Below are positions 1 through 6,919 of a stretch of 64,000 nucleotides of DNA, piece by piece. Below the pieces are notes generated by a model. That model had not been told where the DNA came from and searched no databases. It saw only the letters and a program-made list of their open reading frames with translations. Numbering within the stretch: position 1 is the stretch's first letter; the number at the start of each line of letters is the position of its first letter. The stretch covers positions 1 to 64,000 of the forward strand of contig JAFQSU010000078.1 of assembly GCA_017409405.1 (NCBI GenBank), read 5' to 3'. A program made the position numbers and the translations under genes. The DNA is from Oscillospiraceae bacterium (GTDB lineage: Bacteria; Bacillota; Clostridia; Oscillospirales; JAAYXM01).

Positions 1-37
1 AACAGCGTTCTTCTATGGTAAGATGTTTATAGTTCAT
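1..37 (-). CDS. IS30-family transposase, N-terminal fragment (cut by window edge)
   Basis: Only the first 12 codons are in the window (MNYKHLTIEERC). The start YKHLT-x-x-ER is the usual beginning of IS30-family DDE transposases, where it forms the N-terminal helix-turn-helix. An AGGAGGAG ribosome site lies a few bases before the ATG at 37. The rest lies to the left of the window, so intactness cannot be judged. Family call from a short peptide. Confidence 0.6.
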   Translation of the reverse strand, partial: MNYKHLTIEERC

Positions 38-74
38 ACGTTTCTCCTCCTGTAGTTTATGGTGTGGTAACTTT

Positions 75-104
75 ATTCTACCAGAGATTCGTATGAACTT
101 TCAA
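75..104 (-). promoter_or_regulatory. Promoter of the IS30-like transposase
   Basis: On the minus strand a TTGAAA box (99-104) is separated by 18 bp from TAGAAT (75-80), about 40 bp before the transposase start. Bases from about 105 to 140 probably hold the terminal inverted repeat of the element, but the other end is not visible. Confidence 0.5.
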
Positions 105-152
105 CTTTTTCAAGTGTTGCACTTGATAGTATAACTCACCCAGGAACATCAA

Positions 153-178
153 AACGCCGCAGAATACTCTGCGGCGTT
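153..178 (-). terminator. Hairpin terminator after the RAYT gene
   Basis: Perfect 11-bp stem AACGCCGCAGA / TCTGCGGCGTT with a 4-base loop, followed on the minus strand by TTTTG. It overlaps the stop codon of the transposase gene ending at 177. Confidence 0.75.
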
Positions 179-656
179 AATTATTATAAAAGCAATCCTT
201 TTCCCATCTGATTACATTAGTATCTATGTACTCCCATATTTTCTGATAATCCTTCTCGCCACGGATTATGTGGTCGTGAAAAGAGCGTTGCCATAGGGTA
301 TTGCCGAATTTATTTGTTGTATATGACTTTAATTGCCCAATGACATTTTGTAGGGGAGGGTTTCCATACCCTCCCGAATTATCTAAAATTACAATTAAAT
401 GAATATGATTCGGCATAATAACATATTTATCAATTTTTACACCATCATAATTATTATCAATATATTGTATCGCCCTTTCAATTTCATTTCCTATCGGTGT
501 TAATGTGTTTTGCGGGAGGGTACAGAGCCCCTCCCCTACAACAATATTTGATAACAACCATTTTTTGTTATGTGTACATATCGTAATAAAATACATTCCC
601 GGTGTTGAATAATCATATCCCTTTAACCTTGTCGGTTTTCGTTTAGGCAGTTCCAT
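177..656 (-). CDS. REP-associated tyrosine transposase (RAYT, IS200/IS605-like Y1 HUH)
   Basis: A 159-residue single-stranded-DNA transposase of the Y1 HUH class. Visible catalytic parts are the His-x-His metal site in MPNHIHLIV (about residues 81-89) and a candidate nucleophilic tyrosine in LKSYTTNKF (about residue 112). RAYTs act on short palindromic REP sequences elsewhere in the genome and are usually single-copy, chromosomal genes. Two REP-like palindromes (350-376 and 512-539) lie inside this reading frame and encode the Gly/Pro-rich insertions at about residues 41-49 and 95-104. The start at 656 follows AAAGGA. The gene is 12 bp downstream of an XRE regulator and probably shares its transcript. 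Confidence 0.85.
   Translation of the reverse strand: MELPKRKPTRLKGYDYSTPGMYFITICTHNKKWLLSNIVVGEGLCTLPQNTLTPIGNEIERAIQYIDNNYDGVKIDKYVIMPNHIHLIVILDNSGGYGNPPLQNVIGQLKSYTTNKFGNTLWQRSFHDHIIRGEKDYQKIWEYIDTNVIRWEKDCFYNN
350..376 (+). repeat. REP-like palindrome inside RAYT, copy 1
   Basis: A GTAGGG head is followed by an imperfect palindrome, GGAGGG then a 7-base spacer then ACCCTCCCG. It is inverted relative to the copy at 512-539 and is read in frame as part of the transposase. Confidence 0.65.
512..539 (-). repeat. REP-like palindrome inside RAYT, copy 2
   Basis: On the minus strand it has the same GTAGGGGAGGG head and TACCCTCCCGC tail as copy 1, with a different loop. It encodes residues about 41-49 of the transposase (GEGLCTLPQ). 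Confidence 0.65.
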
Positions 657-668
657 ATTGTTAATCCT

Positions 669-911
669 TTATTTTATCTCTTGTTCAAGATTTTTAAAGT
701 CATCTGTATTAAAGAAATCTATCAATGATATCTCTAATCCGTCGCATAGCATCTTCAAAGTAACAATTCCTGGATTTTGACTTTTCCCATACAGAATATT
801 TTTAATGGTTGAAGGAGCAATACCTGAATTAGTTGCTAATTTATTAATTGTCATTTTCTTTTCTTCACACAAATATAAAATTCTATTTTTCACAGTTGTA
901 TAAGTATCCAT
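669..911 (-). CDS. XRE-family helix-turn-helix regulator
   Basis: 80 residues made almost entirely of one Cro/C1-type HTH domain (about residues 8-65; the recognition region holds the SGIAPSTIKNILYGK stretch). Proteins of this size bind palindromic operators as dimers and often repress themselves. Its start lies just downstream of an inverted repeat (934-951) that also contains its own likely -10 box. The RAYT gene follows 12 bp later. A second, related XRE gene is at 43660-43917. Target genes other than its own unit and the divergent 1022 gene are not evident. Confidence 0.85.
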   Translation of the reverse strand: MDTYTTVKNRILYLCEEKKMTINKLATNSGIAPSTIKNILYGKSQNPGIVTLKMLCDGLEISLIDFFNTDDFKNLEQEIK

Positions 912-933
912 TCTCCTACCTCATTTAAATTAG

Positions 934-951
934 TAGACTAATTATAGTCTA
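934..951. promoter_or_regulatory. Probable XRE operator
   Basis: Inverted repeat TAGACTA-N4-TAGTCTA between the divergent XRE and DUF4190-like genes. The minus-strand TATAAT (946 to 941) is inside it, so a bound dimer would block XRE transcription. Confidence 0.55.
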
Positions 952-957
952 TTAGTA

Positions 958-986
958 TTGACAAAGTAGGCTATATATGATACAAT
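958..986 (+). promoter_or_regulatory. Sigma-A promoter of the 1022 gene
   Basis: TTGACA (958-963), 17 bp, TACAAT (981-986). The -10 box overlaps an upstream in-frame ATG at 977, which argues for translation starting at 1022. Confidence 0.75.
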
Positions 987-1021
987 TGGGCTATAAAAAG
1001 CCGAAAGGAGGTGTGGTGGAT

Positions 1022-1261
1022 ATGGATAAACAAAATGCATCTGCAAAGAATTCTTTTATTCTTGGAATAATCAGTCTGGTAGCGTGGGTATTGTGGTGGG
1101 CTGAATTACCATTAGCTATTACGGGGATAATAAAAGGATATAAAGGATTACAAAGTGAAAACAGAAATCAGGCAGTTATGGGCATAGCATTTTCTGTTGC
1201 CGGAATAGTCTTAACGATTATTTTCTCGCTTGTTGTGCTAGGCAAGGCGTATAATATCTAG
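1022..1261 (+). CDS. Small two-helix membrane protein, DUF4190-like
   Basis: 79 residues with two hydrophobic spans (about 12-34 and 50-72) joined by a short loop around KGYKGLQSENRNQAV. This is the layout of DUF4190-type membrane proteins, whose function is not known. The start at 1022 is preferred to the ATG at 977 because AAAGGAGGT lies 9 bp before it and the upstream ATG overlaps the promoter. It is divergent from the XRE gene and may be under the same operator. Confidence 0.7.
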   Translation: MDKQNASAKNSFILGIISLVAWVLWWAELPLAITGIIKGYKGLQSENRNQAVMGIAFSVAGIVLTIIFSLVVLGKAYNI

Positions 1262-1343
1262 TATCTTATTTGTCCCATACTGTAACAAGTGGGGGAGATG
1301 TGTATCATCCCCCACAACTTTAGGATAATCTAAGACCTTATAA

Positions 1344-1372
1344 GCGGTGCATCGTAAATGCTGCACCCTACG
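1344..1372 (-). repeat. REP-like palindrome, third variant
   Basis: On the minus strand CGTAGGGTGCAGC, a 7-base spacer, then ATGCACCGC. It shares the GTAGGG head plus GC-rich imperfect hairpin design of the two copies inside the RAYT gene, but with a different stem sequence. Confidence 0.45.
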
Positions 1373-1374
1373 AT

Positions 1375-1408
1375 AAAAGGCTGAACGAAATCTATCGTTC
1401 AGCCTTTT
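1375..1408. terminator. Bidirectional terminator
   Basis: AAAAGGCTGAACGA (1375-1388) pairs perfectly with TCGTTCAGCCTTTT (1395-1408). It lies between the convergent genes ending at 1261 and 1416 and has a T-run on either strand. Confidence 0.85.
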
Positions 1409-1415
1409 GCAATAT

Positions 1416-1832
1416 TTATGTTCTCTTTATTGTTTTACTTCTGCATTTGGGGCAGGTGATTTCGATCTTCCCTTTTCCTTTGGGGACTCGCATATACGTT
1501 TTGCACATGCGGCATCTGACGTATTTGTGGGTCTTTCTCTCACTCCACCTTCTTTTCAAAAATGCGAGCTTGTTATCGACGTTTCTTTTTATCATCAGAT
1601 AGCGAGAAAGCTCTTTCTGACGCTTTGCAAAGTTTTTCGAAAAGCACCTGACATATGACCATATAATAAGTGCAAAAGCAAAAATAGCGAGAAAAGAAAG
1701 CGGACGAAACATTGACAGAACCGCAACAACCATGCCGGAAATCAACAAAAACGTACTGAGCTTATCAACGCCGTATCTTCCGTACATAAAATGCTGTACG
1801 GTGTTTGCAAATCTCTGAAGCCAACCTCGCAT
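1416..1832 (-). CDS. Membrane protein with C-terminal zinc ribbon
   Basis: 138 residues. Two closely spaced hydrophobic segments (about 26-62) are followed by a basic stretch and a C-terminal zinc ribbon with two Cys pairs (CRMC and CPKC) separated by about 17 residues. I do not recognise a named family; similar small zinc-ribbon membrane proteins are common and uncharacterised in Clostridia. The start at 1832 has AAAGGA nine bases upstream. It appears to be a one-gene unit with its own promoter and terminator. Confidence 0.7.
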   Translation of the reverse strand: MRGWLQRFANTVQHFMYGRYGVDKLSTFLLISGMVVAVLSMFRPLSFLAIFAFALIIWSYVRCFSKNFAKRQKELSRYLMIKRNVDNKLAFLKRRWSERKTHKYVRCRMCKTYMRVPKGKGKIEITCPKCRSKTIKRT

Positions 1833-1867
1833 GAAATCATATCCTTTCTTTCATAAACCGTGAGGTT

Positions 1868-1896
1868 ATTGTACCACCTTATACCGCGTCTTTCAA
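1868..1896 (-). promoter_or_regulatory. Promoter of the zinc-ribbon membrane protein
   Basis: Minus strand: TTGAAA (1891-1896), 17 bp, TACAAT (1868-1873), ending 35 bp before the start codon. Confidence 0.7.
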
Positions 1897-1929
1897 GCAA
1901 TGTAACAGAATATTTACAGAAATACAAAA

Positions 1930-1958
1930 GGGATGCGGCAAGAACTTTGTCGCATCCC
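1930..1958 (-). terminator. Terminator after the SLH protein gene
   Basis: GGGATGCG / CGCATCCC stem with a TTTTGT tail on the minus strand, just past the stop codon at 1966. Confidence 0.7.
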
Positions 1959-1965
1959 CGATTAT

Positions 1966-3108
1966 TTATCTGTTCAAAAACTCGTTGGCATCTGCCGCAT
2001 CAACGGCACCGTTTGCAACAAGCTTTGCAAGCAAGGTTGAGCTGCTTCCTTTAACACGGGCTGACATCGCAAGGTATGAAATATACATGACCTGGTCACG
2101 TCGAAACTCTCCTGCTTCTATCTCAGCTTTTACTGATGCAGGAATTACACCAAGCGAAACAGCATCCGACAATGCAGTCAGGTATTTAAAATCTCCTGCC
2201 TCTTCGCTGTAGCCGAGACTTCTTAAAATGAACGTCATATACTGTGTTGCCGTCGTCATGGCACTTCCGTCATACCTCGTGTTTGACACGCCCTTTGTGT
2301 ATCCCATGCGGTAGGCATAGCCGACGTATCTCTGCGCCCACGTATCTACATCCGTGAACGGATGTGAATGAGCCATCATAAGAGCCGACTCTTCCTCTCC
2401 CAAAAGGCGTATGAGCATCGTTATACTCTCAGCTCTTGTGTTTCCGCGATACAGCTCCATACCGTTTGCGGCACCACGCACAAGACCGAGCTTTTTAAGA
2501 GCGTATGCTTCATCGGTATATTTCGGAGTATAGCCTCCGCTTGTGCACGAGAACACACCGTCAACAAGAACCTTAGCCGAGGTTGAGGTTATCTCAATAC
2601 GTCCTCCGTTTTCGGGGAACATAAATGACGTAAACCTGCCAAGAGCGTTTCCGGAAAAGACCTCACTGCCCCGGGTTATGTTTATAACGCTTCCCGAGGT
2701 GCATTTTCCGCTTCCCTCAAGCACCATTATCATAGTGCCGGGTCTTCCGGAAATAACGTCTCCCGATTTTAAGACGCGCGGTGACATGGACTTCGTGGAG
2801 TAGAGATATCTGCCGCTGTTCTGGAGATATCGCAGTGTTGCTTCGGCACAAGCCTCAACAGCCGCATCACCTGATATACTTACATTGACAGAGTTTTCTG
2901 CTCTGCTGATATATTTACTTTTAAAGGAGGATATCGCTGACTCAATCTTAGACTGTGCACTTTTAAGCAGGTTTTCCGTAAAAGTGCCGTCAACATAGCT
3001 TTTTGAGACCACAGGATCAGACGATGAACCGCCTGATGCCGCAGCTGCAAAAAACAGCGACATCACAAGCAGGACAGAAAGTAGCCCTGCGCAAGCTCTC
3101 CTCTTCAT
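1966..3108 (-). CDS. Secreted S-layer-homology (SLH) domain protein
   Basis: 380 residues. An N-terminal signal peptide (MKRRACAG then a hydrophobic run, cleavage near AAAASGG) is followed by a unique region of about 170 residues and then about three SLH-like repeats (roughly 200-240, 250-300, 310-365; for example HPFTDVDTWAQRYVGYAYRM). SLH domains hold proteins on the cell surface by binding pyruvylated secondary wall polymers; a CsaB-type pyruvyl transferase is encoded at 50384-52603. The N-terminal region has no recognised catalytic motif. The gene begins 16 bp after rex ends and is probably cotranscribed with it. The start has TTAGGAG upstream. Confidence 0.85.
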   Translation of the reverse strand: MKRRACAGLLSVLLVMSLFFAAAASGGSSSDPVVSKSYVDGTFTENLLKSAQSKIESAISSFKSKYISRAENSVNVSISGDAAVEACAEATLRYLQNSGRYLYSTKSMSPRVLKSGDVISGRPGTMIMVLEGSGKCTSGSVINITRGSEVFSGNALGRFTSFMFPENGGRIEITSTSAKVLVDGVFSCTSGGYTPKYTDEAYALKKLGLVRGAANGMELYRGNTRAESITMLIRLLGEEESALMMAHSHPFTDVDTWAQRYVGYAYRMGYTKGVSNTRYDGSAMTTATQYMTFILRSLGYSEEAGDFKYLTALSDAVSLGVIPASVKAEIEAGEFRRDQVMYISYLAMSARVKGSSSTLLAKLVANGAVDAADANEFLNR

Positions 3109-3124
3109 AGCTTTCTCCTAAGTC

Positions 3125-3751
3125 TTATTTTGATATTTCGTAACACAGAATTTTAAGACTGTCTGCAAAGTGAACGTTTTCTATCGAAACGCCGAGCTCT
3201 TCCTCACTGAGATCGACATTTGTGAAGTTCCATATACCGCGCACGCCCATATCGGCAACCTTGCGTGCCATATCACGGGCAAGCTCACGCGGCATGGTAA
3301 GGATTGCAACATCAAACGGAGCTTCCTCAAAATAGCTTTCAAGCTCTTTGATATCGCGTATGTAAACATCGCCTATTTTAGTTCCTATAAGCTCGGGGTT
3401 TGCGTCGAAGGCAACTGTAAGCTCAAAGCCACAGGTTGCAAAGCGGAAGTTGTTGACAAGCGCATGACCGAGATGACCGACACCGATAATCGCTGCGGAG
3501 TGGGTTTTATCAACGCCGATTATTGATGCAATCTCTGCCAGAAGACTTTCGACATTATATCCGTACCCCTGCTGACCGAAGCCGCCGAAGCAGCTGAAGT
3601 CCTGACGCACCTGTGATGCGGTAAAGCCGAGATTATGGGCAAGAACGCTTGATGACACTCTGCCGACTCCGTTTCTCTGAAGCTCTTTTAAGCATCTGTG
3701 ATATTTAGGTAATCTGCGAATAACTGACGGCGAAATATATCTCTCGCTCAT
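3125..3751 (-). CDS. rex: Redox-sensing transcriptional repressor Rex
   Basis: 208 residues, full length. It has an N-terminal winged helix (about 1-80, with the characteristic DFSCFGGFGQQGYGY turn) and a Rossmann domain with GVGHLGHA (about residue 95). Rex binds DNA when NADH is low and leaves it when NADH rises, controlling fermentation and respiration genes. It is placed between a dehydrogenase gene and an SLH gene in one leftward unit. In Bacillus subtilis rex also lies a few genes from tsaD (gcp), as here. I did not find a clear Rex operator (TTGTTAAN4TTAACAA type) upstream of the operon. Confidence 0.95.
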   Translation of the reverse strand: MSERYISPSVIRRLPKYHRCLKELQRNGVGRVSSSVLAHNLGFTASQVRQDFSCFGGFGQQGYGYNVESLLAEIASIIGVDKTHSAAIIGVGHLGHALVNNFRFATCGFELTVAFDANPELIGTKIGDVYIRDIKELESYFEEAPFDVAILTMPRELARDMARKVADMGVRGIWNFTNVDLSEEELGVSIENVHFADSLKILCYEISK

Positions 3752-3765
3752 TTATCAAACACTCC

Positions 3766-4911
3766 CTATCTGTCAAGCTTTGACATTACATAATCAGCAA
3801 ACTCTGCACATGTTGCACCGTCCGCACGACCTGTTATGGTAAGCTTTTTCTCGTCATACATACATACATCAAGAGCGGAGGAAAGCTTTTTGGAAAGCTC
3901 AACCTCACCTATGTGCTCAAGAAGCATGACAGCCGCACGCAGCATGCTGCACGGATCGGCGTACTTATCACGTCCCTCGGCAACCATTCTGGGTGCAGAA
4001 CCGTGGATAGCTTCAAACATGGCATACTTCTTACCTACGTTTGCGCTACCGGCAGTACCGACACCGCCCTGGAACTCTGCAGCTTCATCGGTAAGAATAT
4101 CCCCGTAGAGGTTCGGCAGAACCATTACCTGGAAATCACGGCGGCGCTTTGTATCGACAAGCTTAGCTGTCATTATGTCTATGTACCAGTCATCAAATGA
4201 AATTTCAGGGTACTTTGCCGCAACCTTCTTACATGCATCGAGGAACTTTCCGTCTGTTGTCTTTATAACATTTGCCTTTGTAACTGCAGTGACACGGCTT
4301 CTACCCATGCGCTTTGCATATGAAAATGCAAGCTCTGCGATTCTGTCACAGCCCTGACTTGTGGCAATTGTAAAGTCTATTGCAAGGTCATCAGTAACAT
4401 TTACACCCATGCTTCCGACGGCATAGCCGCCCTCGGTATTTTCACGGAAGAACATCCAGTCGATACCCTCGCTCGGAACCTTAACAGGACGCATGTTGGC
4501 AAACAAATCAAGCTCTTTACGCATTGCAACATTGGCACTCTCAATATTCGGCCACGGATCGCCTGCGCGCGGAGTGGTTGTCGGGCCTTTGAGAATAACA
4601 TGGCATGCCTTGAGCTCTGCAAGAACATCATCGGGAATAGCCTTGTTTGCCGCAACTCTGTTTTCAATTGTGAGTCCGTCAATCACGCGAAACTCTATCT
4701 TTCCTGCAGCAACCTTGTCCTTTAAAAGATATTCAAGCACACGGTGAGCCTCTTTTGTTATGGCAGAGCCTATTCCGTCGCCGCCGCAGACACCGATAAT
4801 TATTTTCGGCAATGCCTTGTAATCGATAAACTCGTTTTCTTTCTTCATAGCCTCAACTCTTTTGAGCTGGAGCTCAATAATTTTTTCAAACTGCTTGATT
4901 GAACCTTCCAT
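3766..4911 (-). CDS. Isocitrate/isopropylmalate dehydrogenase family protein
   Basis: 381 residues from the preferred start. It is a beta-decarboxylating dehydrogenase: CGGDGIGSAIT near the N terminus, substrate-loop FFRENTEGGYAVG, and the metal/cofactor signature region around NLYGDILTDEAAEFQGG followed by GSANVG. The likely reaction is isocitrate to 2-oxoglutarate plus CO2, feeding glutamate synthesis. NAD versus NADP preference is not decided here, and 3-isopropylmalate is a less likely substrate because no leu genes are near. The ATG at 4911 is chosen over 4920 because AAGGAG directly abuts the upstream ATG. First gene of the operon with rex. Confidence 0.88.
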   Translation of the reverse strand: MEGSIKQFEKIIELQLKRVEAMKKENEFIDYKALPKIIIGVCGGDGIGSAITKEAHRVLEYLLKDKVAAGKIEFRVIDGLTIENRVAANKAIPDDVLAELKACHVILKGPTTTPRAGDPWPNIESANVAMRKELDLFANMRPVKVPSEGIDWMFFRENTEGGYAVGSMGVNVTDDLAIDFTIATSQGCDRIAELAFSYAKRMGRSRVTAVTKANVIKTTDGKFLDACKKVAAKYPEISFDDWYIDIMTAKLVDTKRRRDFQVMVLPNLYGDILTDEAAEFQGGVGTAGSANVGKKYAMFEAIHGSAPRMVAEGRDKYADPCSMLRAAVMLLEHIGEVELSKKLSSALDVCMYDEKKLTITGRADGATCAEFADYVMSKLDR

Positions 4912-4935
4912 TATGTACATCTCCTTTTGATAATA

Positions 4936-4964
4936 ATTTTAATATGTTTGAGCCGCTTTGTCAA
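4936..4964 (-). promoter_or_regulatory. Promoter of the dehydrogenase-rex-SLH operon
   Basis: Minus strand: perfect TTGACA (4959-4964), 17 bp, TAAAAT (4936-4941), ending about 25 bp before the start codon at 4911. Confidence 0.8.
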
Positions 4965-5438
4965 CTTTCAAGATTGCTATTTCCAACATTTTTATAAAAA
5001 CTTCGACTTTTAGCAAAAACTCTCCCCCGACAGAAAAGAGCAATTTATGAACAATATTACAATTAGTATTCACTGAAAAAATTGGTATTTTTTTACTGTT
5101 AAAATATACCAGTTAATGTAAAAAAATAGATATTTTATATTTCGTCATTTTTACAAAATGGTTTATATAATCTCACAAAACCCTTAGTATTTTGCCATTT
5201 ATCAGCCAAGTTCCCCTTGCTTTGAGTCTTGTTTGAAAACCTTTATTTTTATTTACATAACATTAAACTGTAATTTGTTTTACAAATAGTTATCCACATT
5301 TTCCACAGGTTTTTCCACAGGTTTGAACCTGTTGCAATACAAGGTCTTCAAATTATTTTGTAATTTTTTTACAGTGTTGCAAACGCGATTTTAACACTTT
5401 TTAAAACGGCATTTTAGTTTACATAACACCGTGTTTTT
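4965..5438. other. Long AT-rich intergenic region between tsaD and the rex operon
   Basis: About 470 bp without a plausible gene, rich in A/T runs. It holds the DnaA-box cluster at 5290-5319, a short palindrome CAGGTT-TG-AACCTG at 5318-5331, and the sequence TTTACATAACA twice (about 5255 and 5418). No clear terminator is visible after tsaD. Confidence 0.7.
5290..5319 (+). promoter_or_regulatory. Tandem DnaA-box cluster
   Basis: Perfect consensus TTATCCACA at 5290-5298, followed directly by TTTTCCACA at 5299-5307 and 5311-5319, all in the same orientation. In B. subtilis a DnaA-binding cluster is known, from ChIP work as I recall it, in the intergenic region beside gcp (tsaD). The same neighbourhood here suggests a conserved DnaA-titrating or regulatory site rather than the origin. 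Confidence 0.7.
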
Positions 5439-6452
5439 TTATCTTTGAAAATCAACCGGAAGTGTCGCTTTCGCATTCAGGTCGGTTTTTGCCGTATTTC
5501 CCTGCAAATACTCGAAATATGCCTGAGCTCCTATCATCGCACCGTTATCACCGCAGAGAGAAAGCGGTGGAAAAAAAAGCTCAATTCCGGAACTTTTTGC
5601 TTCCTTTTGAAGCCGTTTTCTGAGGAAAGAATTTGCCGCAACGCCACCTGCCACAGCAAGCTTTTTCCTTCCGGCAATATTTGTTGCCGCAATTGCACGC
5701 GGAACAACAGCATCACATACAGCCTCACAGAATGATGCCGCAAGCGATTCTCTGTCTATTTCTTCACCCTTCTGCTCTGCACGGTGTGCGAGATTGATAA
5801 CAGCGGTTTTAAGCCCCGAAAATGACATATCAAGCTCAGCACCGTCAATATGAGCACGGGGAAGCTTGTATTTCATCGCATCTCCCGTTTTTGCAAGCTC
5901 GTCAATTTTTGCACCTCCCGGATATCCCAGCCCGAGAACTCTCGCACATTTATCAAACGCCTCGCCTGCCGCATCGTCACGCGTCGAGCCTAAAATCTTA
6001 AAGCTTGTATAATCCCGGACATCCACAAACAGCGTATGTCCGCCGGAAGCCACAAGACACATAAACGGCGGTTCAAGCTCGGGGAACGCTATGTAATTTG
6101 CCGCTATATGTCCGCGTATGTGATGCACGGGAATAAGCGGCTTATCAAGCGCAAATGCAAGCGACTTTGCAAACCCGACACCGACAAGCAGTGCTCCGAT
6201 AAGCCCCGGGGCATACGTCACGGCTATTGCATCTACATCCGTCTTTTCAAGTCCTGCATCGGCAAACGCCTTCTCCGTCAGGGCAGAAATACACTCAATA
6301 TGCTTTCGTGATGCGATTTCAGGCACAACCCCTCCATACAGTGCATGCATATCTGCCTGCGAAAACACCGCATTGGAAAGAACTTTTCGCCCGTCCTCTA
6401 CTATAGCTACGGCAGTTTCATCACACGAACTTTCTATCGCAAGAATCTTCAC
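5439..6452 (-). CDS. tsaD: tRNA N6-adenosine threonylcarbamoyltransferase TsaD
   Basis: 337 residues, usual length. It is an ASKHA-fold ATPase with the metal-binding His-x3-His in VHHIRGH (about residues 110-116) and conserved SGGHT and GYPGG segments. It transfers the threonylcarbamoyl group from TC-AMP to A37 of ANN-decoding tRNAs, acting with TsaB and TsaE, which are not in the window. The start is GTG at 6452, overlapping the rimI stop by four bases (GTGA). Last gene of the polA-rimI-tsaD run. Confidence 0.95.
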   Translation of the reverse strand: MKILAIESSCDETAVAIVEDGRKVLSNAVFSQADMHALYGGVVPEIASRKHIECISALTEKAFADAGLEKTDVDAIAVTYAPGLIGALLVGVGFAKSLAFALDKPLIPVHHIRGHIAANYIAFPELEPPFMCLVASGGHTLFVDVRDYTSFKILGSTRDDAAGEAFDKCARVLGLGYPGGAKIDELAKTGDAMKYKLPRAHIDGAELDMSFSGLKTAVINLAHRAEQKGEEIDRESLAASFCEAVCDAVVPRAIAATNIAGRKKLAVAGGVAANSFLRKRLQKEAKSSGIELFFPPLSLCGDNGAMIGAQAYFEYLQGNTAKTDLNAKATLPVDFQR

Positions 6453-6919
6453 TGTCTTCTTTCCTTTCCCATATATAATGTCATCAACTCCGCATCCTCA
6501 CACGGATTTGTATAAAACCTCGGACGCCTTCCGACACTTTCAAATCCGAGCTTTTTATAAAGTGTCTGAGCGGCGATATTGCTCACCCTTACCTCAAGTG
6601 TCCAGAACGAAAGGTCAAGCGCTTCTCCTTTTTTTATAAGCTCGGATATCAGTGCGAACCCTATCCCGCACCGCCGATTGGAAGGATTTACCGCTATGTT
6701 GGTTATATAGCCTTCATCAAGAACATAATATGCCCCGACATAGCCGCACACATTGCTGCAAACCTCTGCAACAAGAAAAACACTCTCCGGTCTTTCCATA
6801 GTTTCCGCAATAGCAGTCTCACTCCACGGTGATGAAAAACAACTTCTTTCAAGCTCTGCTATATGCGGAATGTCTCTTTTTTCAGCGACTCTTATGCTCA
6901 CATTATTTTTTTGCATCAT
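6449..6919 (-). CDS. rimI: Ribosomal-protein-alanine N-acetyltransferase RimI
   Basis: About 156 residues of a GNAT fold. The acetyl-CoA-binding motif is around IAVNPSNRRCGIGFALI, and the C-terminal LYKKLGFESVGRRPRFY is typical of RimI. The start is ATG 6919 (or the adjacent ATG at 6916) inside the end of polA; a longer frame reaching 7021 lies within polA and is unlikely to be used. The pairing of rimI with tsaD is widespread in Firmicutes, which supports the name over a generic GNAT. Confidence 0.85.
   Translation of the reverse strand: MMQKNNVSIRVAEKRDIPHIAELERSCFSSPWSETAIAETMERPESVFLVAEVCSNVCGYVGAYYVLDEGYITNIAVNPSNRRCGIGFALISELIKKGEALDLSFWTLEVRVSNIAAQTLYKKLGFESVGRRPRFYTNPCEDAELMTLYMGKERRQ

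Noticed and set aside
4980-5110. Rex operator upstream of the rex operon
   Set aside because: Only partial TTGTGA/TTAACA-like halves without correct spacing.
4965-5438. Chromosomal origin oriC
   Set aside because: DnaA boxes are present, but there is no dnaA, dnaN, rpmH or gyr gene, and gene orientation does not diverge here.
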